DNA of 38,467 bases, taken from positions 1 through 38,467 of the forward strand of contig CATIQX010000043.1 in NCBI GenBank assembly GCA_949531795.1. Direction: 5' to 3'. The notes under the pieces are model-generated. The model searched no databases, was not told the DNA's origin, and saw only the letters and a list, made by a program, of their open reading frames with translations. Positions 15,365 to 24,214 of this stretch are shown here, piece by piece (the stretch's first letter is position 1; each line of letters begins with the position of its first letter). Made by a program: the position numbers and the translations under genes. Origin of the DNA: Cryomorphaceae bacterium (GTDB lineage: Bacteria; Bacteroidota; Bacteroidia; Flavobacteriales; BACL11).

Positions 15365-16033
15365 CTAATTCAAAGTAAAATTAATAGGAATTGTATGCAG
15401 CACATTTACTGATTTACCTCTTTGCTTACCTGAAGTATACCATGGAGACATTAGCTTTACAACTCTTATAGCTTCAGCATCCAAATTTTTATCAACACCT
15501 CTAACCACCTTAACATTAATCACTTTCCCAGATTTATCCACAACGTAACTAACATAAACTTTTCCTGTTATATTATATTCTTTAGCAATAGCAGGGTAAT
15601 TTACTTTCTCATTAATAAATTTAAAAATAGCTTCAGCTCCTTTTTTCTTCTTGTATGTAAATTCTGGCATTTTTTCAACAACCATAAATACTTCTTCATC
15701 ATCTTCTTCAATAATTTCAATCACTTCATCTTCATCAGACTCAGTATCTTCAATCTCAATCTCATCCTCAATTATCACATCATCCTCAACAATTTCAATT
15801 ATTTCTGGCGGAGGAGGCGGAGGAGGCGGAGGCTTTACTTCCTGCTTAGTAATTGGAATAATTTCTTCTTCTAAATCATCAAGGCTTAAAGCTCCTAAAT
15901 TATAGGCAATTTTCTCATATGTTTTATACTCAAAAGCACCAAGTACTACTAACAACGCGATGATTAAACCTATCTGTAAAAACAAGCCTCTTTTCCTTTC
16001 TAAATTTACTTCTGGATTCTTTTTTGGTTCCAT
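15365..16033 (-). CDS. TonB-family energy transducer
   Basis: Couples inner-membrane proton motive force to TonB-dependent outer-membrane receptors. The 222-residue protein has a cytoplasmic basic start, one membrane anchor (about residues 17-35), a nine-proline run (68-76), a strongly acidic spacer (about 78-115, mostly Glu, Asp and Ile) and a C-terminal TonB domain (YPAIAKEYNITGKVYVSYVV, LDAEAIRVVKLMSPW, VLHTIPINFTLN). The spacer is acidic, not the Pro-Lys/Glu-Pro repeat of classical TonB. No exbB/exbD lies nearby. It follows gcvH by 10 bases, so it is probably at the end of the sprA-gcvH transcript, before the palindromic terminator. Confidence 0.92.
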   Translation of the reverse strand: MEPKKNPEVNLERKRGLFLQIGLIIALLVVLGAFEYKTYEKIAYNLGALSLDDLEEEIIPITKQEVKPPPPPPPPPEIIEIVEDDVIIEDEIEIEDTESDEDEVIEIIEEDDEEVFMVVEKMPEFTYKKKKGAEAIFKFINEKVNYPAIAKEYNITGKVYVSYVVDKSGKVINVKVVRGVDKNLDAEAIRVVKLMSPWYTSGKQRGKSVNVLHTIPINFTLN

Positions 16034-16043
16034 AATATATATT

Positions 16044-16421
16044 TTATCCTACTAATTCCTCATATGCTGAAGCGTCAAGTAGCTCATCTAATTCTGTAAC
16101 ATCTGAAATAGCAATTTTAATAACCCAACCTTCCCCGTAAGGATCTGTATTGATTAATTCTGGATCATCCTCTAACTTTTCATTAAACGATAAAACTTCT
16201 CCATTTATTGGCATAAATAGGTCAGAAACTGTTTTAACAGCCTCTATTGATCCAAAAACCTCCTCTTTTTCGAGCTGTTCTCCTTCAGTATCTACATCAA
16301 CAAAAACAATATCTCCTAGCTCCCCTTGAGCAAATTCTGTAATACCAATATAAGCATTACTTCCTTCAACTCTCAACCATTCATGGTCCTTACTATATTT
16401 TAATTCTTTTGGAAATTCCAT
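16044..16421 (-). CDS. gcvH: Glycine cleavage system H protein
   Basis: Lipoyl carrier protein that shuttles the aminomethyl group between the P, T and L proteins of glycine cleavage. The 125-residue sequence is standard: KYSKDHEWLRVEG, GITEFAQGELGDIVFVD, and the lipoylation site Lys63 in FGSIEAVKTVSDL, followed by MPINGEVLSFNE and DPYGEGWVIKI. It lies between sprA and tonB on the minus strand, a linkage I recall from other flavobacteria. None of gcvP, gcvT or lpd is in the window. A TATTTTTG box just upstream may give it independent expression. Confidence 0.97.
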   Translation of the reverse strand: MEFPKELKYSKDHEWLRVEGSNAYIGITEFAQGELGDIVFVDVDTEGEQLEKEEVFGSIEAVKTVSDLFMPINGEVLSFNEKLEDDPELINTDPYGEGWVIKIAISDVTELDELLDASAYEELVG

Positions 16422-16434
16422 TTATTTTTTTTTT

Positions 16435-16442
16435 CAAAAATA
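16435..16442 (-). promoter_or_regulatory. Candidate -7 box for gcvH-tonB
   Basis: Minus-strand TATTTTTG matches TAnnTTTG, 13 bases before the gcvH ATG, in the 44-base gap after sprA. Confidence 0.35.
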
Positions 16443-16465
16443 CATTTTTTTGTTGGCAAATAAAA

Positions 16466-19400
16466 TTATCCGGCCAAGGTAAATCGTAAACTAAATCCTG
16501 CGTTAGTAATTGCTCCTGGAAAAGTAGTTGAAATAAATGGATTTGTAATCACTCTATCATAAAATAACTTAATATTTAGTCTTTGATTCATCACATAATC
16601 AGCTGAAAATTTAACACTAATTATCTGTTGCCCCATAGTTAGTTGCTGCTGATCCTCAATCACTTTTCGAATAACTGTTTTATTACTCCTTATATTTAAG
16701 TCTAATTTTAAATCTAAATCGCTTGACATCTTCTTCCCTCTACCACCAGATAAAAAATTAAATTCTACATCTTTAAATCTATATCCAACTCCTACAATAT
16801 ACTCTTGCGATCCAGTTTCAGTAATCTGATTATTAGCTAAAGAAAGAGCCAAAACTCTGCTTCTTTTAATCTCTACTTTTGTAAGTAAGCTATTTTTCCA
16901 AGTCATATTCACCTTAAATAACGGACTGAATTGCTCATTAATTGTTACTTGAGAAATTTCTTTCTGAACATGATAACTCATGTTATTGAAATTGATCTCA
17001 CTTGTAAATCCATCTTTATTTATATCCTTATAATTCAAATTAGTTTGATATGAACTTATCGAATAAGTAGAACGATAAGCATGGCTAATACTAAATTGTT
17101 TAAAGTTCTTTTTAATGTACGGGATCTTTATAAAACCATCATATGTAATGCGCCAATTTGGTAATGGAATTGCTGGAAAAGCAGTCAACTTTGATTTAGA
17201 CGGATCTGAACCACTGTAAGCTGCCAAAAATGCTGGAATCATCACTTGTTGTGAGGTCGCTCCATAACCTCCTATTAAAGTAGCTGAAGAATCTCCAGGA
17301 TAAGTAATGTATTCAGTAGGATATCCTGTAACAGGATCTATTCCACCATTAAAATTAGGGTTATTATCAGCTAATTGTTTAGCAATATCACTTCTGTAAT
17401 TCTTAAAATTATTAAAAACTGATGATTCATCATTATCATTATCGCCATTAAAAGCAGTGAATAATGAGATGAATGAAATACTAAAACTTCCTGATTCTGT
17501 AGGACTAAAAGAATTGAAATTATCAATATCATCATCCCATCTATAATATTCTGTATAATTCTCTGAAGTAGTTTTATTCGCGGTCAACTCAATTCTAAAT
17601 TGTTTAATCGGCTCAACTGTACTTCTTAAAGTTAGATTGGTTGAAGTATTTGTCTTATACATAGTATTTAAATCAGTACTTTTTGTAATCCATCCATTTT
17701 CACCCCCTAGTTGCCTTATGTCGGACTGACTACCAAAAACAAAAGGCAAACCTGGAGAAAGGCTGGACCAATCTTGCCCTAATACTTTTGATTGATTAAG
17801 ATAACCCGGCAAAAAAGTTCCTTGATTCTCAGAGTAATTAATTGACACATTTTTTACTCCAAGAGCAAAACGTGTAATATGTTTTAAAAATTCAAATTTC
17901 TTTTTGGTATCATCACCCTCTTGATCTTGCCTATTCCTTACGGTACTACCTCCTCTAACTCTTTTACTTCTTTGGTTAAGCTTTTTAAAAAAAGGCACCT
18001 TATTATATAAAGTTGTTAAATTAATTTGTCCATTGTATTGTTTTGAATTGGAGTTTTGAATATTGTTACCAAGATAAGAAATTGCAGGAAGTGATGCTGT
18101 CCAATGATAGCTTGCATTGTATCTAGTATTTAATGATATGAAGTTTACAATTGGTATCTTATTTAAAGGTAATTGATAGTTCATACCAAATGTTTGATGA
18201 TAGTTTGTCGCCCTACCATAGTCCCAAACATTTTTCCAAATAGCATCAATCTTATCCATGTAATAAGGATCTGATTTATCCAATTTCCCTGATGGCTCAT
18301 CAATATTTGCTTGTTGATTTACAGAAAAATCTAACTTTAATGATCTGGTCAAATCATATTTTAACTCATAAGACCTATTCCAATTAAAAAATTTATTGTA
18401 GGTAGGAAATATAAGCATATTGGAATTGCTTAAATTCCTCATTTTGGTTTCATTATAATTTCTATCAATATTAGTCCTGAAAGAGAATGATTTAGGCATA
18501 GTATTAAAATTAAAATCTTTAATCAGCCTAAAGTAAGCTGATTTTGGAAACTTAATTTTTGAAAAAGGCTTTATATTTTTTGGTTGAGCATTAAAATTAT
18601 ATGTTAATGCTCCTCTATAATTTACTGTACGATTGTATTCAGTATTTATATTTCTAATTTTAGTTTCATTTTTGGAATAAGAAACAGTAACATTCTCTAT
18701 ATCATACAATCTAGCTTTTCTTGCTTTTTGTCCTTTCTTCTGAATTTTAGTTTTTCTAACGTTTGTAAAGTTTATGCTTTTTCTTGATACATAATCCTGT
18801 ACAATGTTTTTTAAATTATTTTTTTCAACTTTACTTGATAATGACTCTAATGATTCTGTTAACAAAAGATCAGGATCAAGAGGATTATATTGAGGGTTTT
18901 TAATAGTTTGTGATCTACCAATGTACATAGGGATTTTTAATCCGTAATTTTCAGGGAAAACTTCATCTACATTTAGAGTAGATGAAAAATCATATTGATA
19001 AGCATTATACTTCTGTCTTTCATTTACTTTTTTTTCAATACTTCCAAAGCCTATCGTACTCATATTTCCAGACAACGTAACATTCCCAAAATCAGCTAAT
19101 CGAGTAGTAATTCTACTATTTGCAGCCCAACCACCTTGCTCATCAAAGTCAGTTAATCTCAATTCATTAACCCATATCTGACCACATTTAGATAGGCCGT
19201 CATCGTTATCTTCTATTGATTTTTTCTTTGGATTTCTAACACCAATCATGATTGTTTTTACTTGAGCTAAGTTCGGATTACCGACTACTGTAACCTTACC
19301 TCCACTAGTAAATGTTATATATGGTGAAGACACATCAGTATTATTATAGTTTCTTTCCTGCTTTGCCTTTTTAAAGATTTCAAATGCAATATCAATTTCA

Positions 19401-22400
19401 TTTTGTGATGGCCAAATATTGTTAGGACTTGTAGTCCCGTGAGCAGTTGGTTTTAAAGCTATTTCATATTCATAATAGTTTGAAATAAAATCAGTTCCAA
19501 ATCTTAAAAAACAGGTTAAGTCTCCATCTTTTAAATTATCTTCTTCTCCCTCAGAATGAACAAACATTTTAATGCGTTTATAAGTTCTTAAGTCAATATC
19601 TGATGTTTTATAAGTAGCTCTAGAGTCTCCATCTTTTAGATTACAAACTTTAAGGACTAAAGATTGTTCGTTCTGCTGCCTTAGTGATGTAGTAGTATTG
19701 TCTACTTCCTGCTCTATACCTGGAGGTAACACATAGTTAATTGGCGAACGATTTCCATTCTCTTCAATATTAACAGCAGACACATCAAATGTAGTTTCAC
19801 CATTATCATCACTAGGGAGATATTCACCTGGCTCAGCTAAAGAAAAATTGTATCTTCTCCACTCACCTCTTACTAGATCAAAAGTTGCAAAACGGCAAAT
19901 AATCGGTTCATAAAAATCAGTAAGCACTAATCTCATAAAACGAATAGATTTAAAATCTCTAATCCCACCTACGGCTTTATCTGGCTGATAAACAGGAACT
20001 CTAAATTGATACCATTTAATATTTCTTGTTTGTCCATTTTCTGTTTTAACATTAGTTTCTAATACATCTGAAATATAATTCTGACCAACAATCATTTCTT
20101 GTGGGTCTAACCTAACTTTATATTGAAAATAGCTTTCTGTCTCGCTGAGTGTATGATCTCTATTTAAGTCTTCTGTATTGGGCTGTGAAGATGCCGCTGT
20201 AGGATAACTTTCAGGTGAATTATCAGTGGTAACTGAATTTCCTTCCGTATTATTAAAATTCTTATATCTTTCTAAAATTGCCACAGATTTAGTATCAAAA
20301 TCACTTCCTCTAAAATAATGAAAATCATCAGCAGATGGATCCCTAACTGCATTACTATATGCTGAAGAGTTAGCACCATAAGTTGTAAGTAATTGTTGGA
20401 TATAAACCGAATCAAAGAAAATTTTCTCATCAGTATTTCTTAGTCCATCCATACCAACATCTTGATATTCTCTAGATGAAGGGTCATTATCAAATGCTTC
20501 AACAATGGAAAAATTTGTTGGCACCCTCCCCCAAGCAGTAGTGTCTACATCCTCAACTATTGCTGAATTTGGCAAGCCATTCTCGAAGCTTTTGTATCCA
20601 TCCTTTAATACATCTTCAGAAACATTTCCTAGATGAATGTACATATCACCTCCTAAGTGATTGGATAAACCATCCTCATCATTAAATGGATCCATCATCC
20701 AGAACTCTACAAATTCAATATTTGACGCTTCAAAATCATTGGTTTCTAATTTACGCATTATCCCTCCCCAACTTAGATTAGGAGTAATTAATTTACCATA
20801 TTCATCTATACCATTGATAGTGTAATTATTTGGACCTCTTTCTTGGGGATAATAAGCAAGGTCTAACACTGAAAGGTTTGTTATTTGACTTCCTAAATTA
20901 GGATCTTTATTTGGGAACACCTCAGTTTCCAAAACCTCACGAGCATAATGATAAGATTGCTGAGCAATTGTACTTCCATTTTCTAATATTAAATTTTTAT
21001 TTACATTTGGAGGTGTAATAGATGTATTTCTAAAAAATAAAGGATCAATTGTATACCAAGCTAATTTTGCTCTTTTAAAACCTAGTATCAAATTATTATT
21101 TTCATTAGAATTTTCAAATAAGTTTTGTTGGCCCTGAGGTATGCTAGCCAACTTCCATGCCCCCATATTTTTTATGTCAATTGAAGTTCTACTTGACTCA
21201 AAATCATCAATGTAAGAGACCCCTTCCCTGCCAACAGCACGATGGTGCCCAGGAATAAGATGTGCAAATTCTGCAGTTGCAATAAATCTTGATTTTGCCT
21301 TTGTTTCAATTAGAGGCAACTTATCAATTGCAGTAGTTAACCATGGTAATTCAGTTTGATAATTGGCGTCTAAGCCCCAAATCGTGTTAGAAATAGGCTC
21401 ATCTCCAGAATTTATTTTTGTTGTATATGGTCGTTCAGTGAGATTCAACATAGTTGCTCCAATTAAGAAATCCTTATTTATTTCATAATCAGCGTGTAAA
21501 CCAACTAACGTCTTGTTCTGAATACCAAACATAGAATTATTCTCTAAAGAAATTTTGATAGGCACACCTGAACTTAATATTCCATCATTAATAACGGTAA
21601 CACGCCCCAACATATAGTCTACAGTATAATCCTGATTTTCAACCAACTTTTGAGAGCCTGCAGTTACCGTTACTGAACCTTCTGGAACATTCATTGCATT
21701 CAAACGAATTTCAGCTCCAAATGAAGATTGATAAGTACCTTTTAATCGAAATTTATTTTTTTCAGGAAATTGTTGCGCAACTGTTAAAGTAGAGTCATAT
21801 AAAATCTGATATGAGTATTTATCTGCAATAGTTGGATCACTGAATTTAGAAACTAAATAATTTCCAAATGGTTCTCTTACTGGGAAAATTATCCTTCCAT
21901 TTGACGATCTAACTGTAATACCCTCCATGTAATCAAAAACACCATCAGACTGAACATCCATCTGCTTATTCAATCTATCTAAATTTAGTAGTTTGATTAA
22001 TGGTACTCCGTTGATATTTTGTTCTTCTGGCTCACTCAAATAATTGGTTAAAGCTCCTGATTCTTCCGTATTTTCATAAACTACGTCTAATACAAAGCCA
22101 TCCTCACTCATTTGATAAGCTCCTATAGCATAAATATTTTTCATCATTAAATTCCAGTTTGGTAAAGAGGGGGTGAAATTTGTTCCCTTTAACAATTTTA
22201 AAATTAGTGTATTTGGTGCGTTAGGTCCTGTTGTGCTTAATTCTCCTACTTGGAAAGTTTCACTTCCTACAGTATATTGAAAAGCAATTGCTAATACTTC
22301 ATCATTATTCAAAGCTTGATTAAGCGAAACATAACCCAACTGTCTGTGAAAAGAATATTCCGATTCTGACAATTTTCGTGCTCTTTCTAACTTTTCAAAA

Positions 22401-23614
22401 TCTGTTCCATTTGACAATGAAGTAGATTGCAATGTGCTATTTACATCATTAATATTTCGTATTCCAGCGAATTGCGTAGTTAGGGATGTAAACATATCAT
22501 TTGCAGCAATATTATCAGGAAAATTACTATTGCTTGGAAAAGTAAATGCTGTATTATAAATATTTCCATTTGTTTCTCCTAGGTCCAAAAACGAAACAAT
22601 ATTTCTTGTATCGTTTGTTGTTCCTGTTTTATTAGTTACCCACACCTCAATTTTAGTAATATCTATTCCAGAATTTATAAATGGTAAATTCTTTAATGCT
22701 TCATCATATTGATCTTTAAAGTAATGGGATAAGAAATAATGCTTATTAGCCTCATATTGATCAGCATACACATCAAATTCAGATGTTTGCGCTCCACCAC
22801 TCACTTCAATTTCTGATTTTGTACTTTTTTGCTGGGATAAAATTCCGGTAATAGTTGTACGTCCAAATTGTAACTGTGTTTTAAAACCAAAAAGAGATTG
22901 ACTACCTGTAATTAATGTTCCGTTTAATGGTAAACTTACATTTCCTATCTCTATTTTTTTTATAATCTCATCTTCATATCCTGTGTATTCCAATTTCATT
23001 TGATTCTCAAAATCAAAAGTACTTTCGGTATTAAAGTTAGTAGTTAGTTTTAATTTATCACCAATTTTACCAATCACATTCATTTGTATCTTTTCTTGAA
23101 AATCAAATGAAGTAGTTTTTCTTTGTTGTTCTGTTAAAGCAGGATTATCCAATCTGTTAATTTTTAAACCAAAGATAAGTTCAGCAGAACCTTGAGGACG
23201 AATATCAACAGAATTACCACCAAAAATTTTATCAAAAGCCTGACCAGGAATAAATAATTTAGGCAAGCCCAAAGCTGAAGTCTGATTACCTGCACGTTCA
23301 CTTGACCTATCATTCCAATAATCAACAATAAAATTTTTCATTTTATATTGCTGATATTCTTTGAAACCCAGAGTAGTCAACCCTCCTAACGTAAGCCCTC
23401 CTATTTTACGCTGTAGAGTATATTGATTATTAAGAATATCATAATTAACCTGTGATTTAATATTACTAGGTGTATTCATAAACATACCTCCGCTTTGATT
23501 CCCAGAAAAAGGATACGCCAAAGAAGAGTCGGAAGATTGCCCAAAAACATGAACATTTGCAAAAAACAATGCAAAAACTAATAAAAATAAACTATGATTT
23601 CTAATGATTTTCAA
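16466..23614 (-). CDS. sprA: T9SS translocon protein SprA (Sov)
   Basis: Giant outer-membrane beta-barrel that forms the protein-conducting channel of the type IX secretion system; known from Flavobacterium johnsoniae SprA and Porphyromonas Sov. The 2382-residue length is close to the F. johnsoniae protein. A signal peptide (SLFLLVFALFFANVHVFGQ) opens the protein. Conserved segments include KTTSFDFQEKIQMNVIGKIG, YEDEIIKKIEIGNVSLPL, TRFIATAEFAHLIPGHHR-type sequence near the first third, and the C-terminal barrel end FPGAITNAGFSLRFTLAG. Alternating hydrophobic/aromatic strands run throughout the second half. It is 15 bases downstream of ruvA. No frame break is seen over 7.1 kb, so the gene appears intact. 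Confidence 0.97.
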   Translation of the reverse strand: MKIIRNHSLFLLVFALFFANVHVFGQSSDSSLAYPFSGNQSGGMFMNTPSNIKSQVNYDILNNQYTLQRKIGGLTLGGLTTLGFKEYQQYKMKNFIVDYWNDRSSERAGNQTSALGLPKLFIPGQAFDKIFGGNSVDIRPQGSAELIFGLKINRLDNPALTEQQRKTTSFDFQEKIQMNVIGKIGDKLKLTTNFNTESTFDFENQMKLEYTGYEDEIIKKIEIGNVSLPLNGTLITGSQSLFGFKTQLQFGRTTITGILSQQKSTKSEIEVSGGAQTSEFDVYADQYEANKHYFLSHYFKDQYDEALKNLPFINSGIDITKIEVWVTNKTGTTNDTRNIVSFLDLGETNGNIYNTAFTFPSNSNFPDNIAANDMFTSLTTQFAGIRNINDVNSTLQSTSLSNGTDFEKLERARKLSESEYSFHRQLGYVSLNQALNNDEVLAIAFQYTVGSETFQVGELSTTGPNAPNTLILKLLKGTNFTPSLPNWNLMMKNIYAIGAYQMSEDGFVLDVVYENTEESGALTNYLSEPEEQNINGVPLIKLLNLDRLNKQMDVQSDGVFDYMEGITVRSSNGRIIFPVREPFGNYLVSKFSDPTIADKYSYQILYDSTLTVAQQFPEKNKFRLKGTYQSSFGAEIRLNAMNVPEGSVTVTAGSQKLVENQDYTVDYMLGRVTVINDGILSSGVPIKISLENNSMFGIQNKTLVGLHADYEINKDFLIGATMLNLTERPYTTKINSGDEPISNTIWGLDANYQTELPWLTTAIDKLPLIETKAKSRFIATAEFAHLIPGHHRAVGREGVSYIDDFESSRTSIDIKNMGAWKLASIPQGQQNLFENSNENNNLILGFKRAKLAWYTIDPLFFRNTSITPPNVNKNLILENGSTIAQQSYHYAREVLETEVFPNKDPNLGSQITNLSVLDLAYYPQERGPNNYTINGIDEYGKLITPNLSWGGIMRKLETNDFEASNIEFVEFWMMDPFNDEDGLSNHLGGDMYIHLGNVSEDVLKDGYKSFENGLPNSAIVEDVDTTAWGRVPTNFSIVEAFDNDPSSREYQDVGMDGLRNTDEKIFFDSVYIQQLLTTYGANSSAYSNAVRDPSADDFHYFRGSDFDTKSVAILERYKNFNNTEGNSVTTDNSPESYPTAASSQPNTEDLNRDHTLSETESYFQYKVRLDPQEMIVGQNYISDVLETNVKTENGQTRNIKWYQFRVPVYQPDKAVGGIRDFKSIRFMRLVLTDFYEPIICRFATFDLVRGEWRRYNFSLAEPGEYLPSDDNGETTFDVSAVNIEENGNRSPINYVLPPGIEQEVDNTTTSLRQQNEQSLVLKVCNLKDGDSRATYKTSDIDLRTYKRIKMFVHSEGEEDNLKDGDLTCFLRFGTDFISNYYEYEIALKPTAHGTTSPNNIWPSQNEIDIAFEIFKKAKQERNYNNTDVSSPYITFTSGGKVTVVGNPNLAQVKTIMIGVRNPKKKSIEDNDDGLSKCGQIWVNELRLTDFDEQGGWAANSRITTRLADFGNVTLSGNMSTIGFGSIEKKVNERQKYNAYQYDFSSTLNVDEVFPENYGLKIPMYIGRSQTIKNPQYNPLDPDLLLTESLESLSSKVEKNNLKNIVQDYVSRKSINFTNVRKTKIQKKGQKARKARLYDIENVTVSYSKNETKIRNINTEYNRTVNYRGALTYNFNAQPKNIKPFSKIKFPKSAYFRLIKDFNFNTMPKSFSFRTNIDRNYNETKMRNLSNSNMLIFPTYNKFFNWNRSYELKYDLTRSLKLDFSVNQQANIDEPSGKLDKSDPYYMDKIDAIWKNVWDYGRATNYHQTFGMNYQLPLNKIPIVNFISLNTRYNASYHWTASLPAISYLGNNIQNSNSKQYNGQINLTTLYNKVPFFKKLNQRSKRVRGGSTVRNRQDQEGDDTKKKFEFLKHITRFALGVKNVSINYSENQGTFLPGYLNQSKVLGQDWSSLSPGLPFVFGSQSDIRQLGGENGWITKSTDLNTMYKTNTSTNLTLRSTVEPIKQFRIELTANKTTSENYTEYYRWDDDIDNFNSFSPTESGSFSISFISLFTAFNGDNDNDESSVFNNFKNYRSDIAKQLADNNPNFNGGIDPVTGYPTEYITYPGDSSATLIGGYGATSQQVMIPAFLAAYSGSDPSKSKLTAFPAIPLPNWRITYDGFIKIPYIKKNFKQFSISHAYRSTYSISSYQTNLNYKDINKDGFTSEINFNNMSYHVQKEISQVTINEQFSPLFKVNMTWKNSLLTKVEIKRSRVLALSLANNQITETGSQEYIVGVGYRFKDVEFNFLSGGRGKKMSSDLDLKLDLNIRSNKTVIRKVIEDQQQLTMGQQIISVKFSADYVMNQRLNIKLFYDRVITNPFISTTFPGAITNAGFSLRFTLAG

Positions 23615-23629
23615 TTCCTAATATAGTAG

Positions 23630-24214
23630 TTACATTTGGCTTAATGCCGTTCTCACTAAATCTTCAACAGTTACAATTTCAGGGTTTGATCTTAATACTT
23701 TATCTATTTTGATTTCAGCCCCTTTTTTAGCAAATCCTAAAGCTAGTAGTGCAGATAACGCCTCTTCCTTGATAGTATTGTCTACAGCGTCAAACAATAA
23801 ATCAGAAGTGGGCATTCCTTTGGCGACCTTATCTTTTAAGTCAATAATAATTCTTTGGGCTGTTTTTGCACCAATTCCTTTCACGCTTTGTACCGCTTTC
23901 ACATCAGCACTAGTTATATGATGAATGATTTCCTGTGGAGAATAGGTTGATAGTATTACCTGAGCAGTACTTGGACCAACACCTGAAACAGAAATTAAAT
24001 TTCGAAATAAATGACGTTCACTTTCTTCAAAGAAACCAAATAACGTATGTGAATCCTCCTTTACTGAAAGATGAGTATATAATTTACACAACTCTCCATC
24101 AATTGCGGAGAATGTTTGTAAAGATATTTTTATTTTATAGCCTATACCATTACCATCAACGACTACATAAGTTGGTGTTTTTTCTATTAGTTTTCCGTGT
24201 ATATGTGTTATCAT
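23630..24214 (-). CDS. ruvA: Holliday junction branch migration protein RuvA
   Basis: Binds four-way DNA junctions and loads RuvB. The 194-residue protein has the N-terminal OB-fold (MITHIHGKLIEKTPTYVVVDGNGIGYKI; LYTHLSVKEDSHTLFGF), two helix-hairpin-helix motifs (ISVSGVGPSTAQVILS and VKGIGAKTAQRIIIDLKDKV) and the C-terminal domain III (ALSALLALGFAKKGAEIKIDKVL) that contacts RuvB. The start overlaps the maeB stop by four bases (ATGA), indicating translational coupling. Its partner ruvB lies elsewhere in the window at 34464-35486, so the two are not in one operon. Confidence 0.97.
   Translation of the reverse strand: MITHIHGKLIEKTPTYVVVDGNGIGYKIKISLQTFSAIDGELCKLYTHLSVKEDSHTLFGFFEESERHLFRNLISVSGVGPSTAQVILSTYSPQEIIHHITSADVKAVQSVKGIGAKTAQRIIIDLKDKVAKGMPTSDLLFDAVDNTIKEEALSALLALGFAKKGAEIKIDKVLRSNPEIVTVEDLVRTALSQM

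Noticed and set aside
15651..15905. Open frame on the plus strand rich in Ser and Gly, opposite the TonB-type gene
   Set aside because: It is the mirror of the acidic and proline-rich spacer codons of the TonB-type protein; low complexity, no start context.
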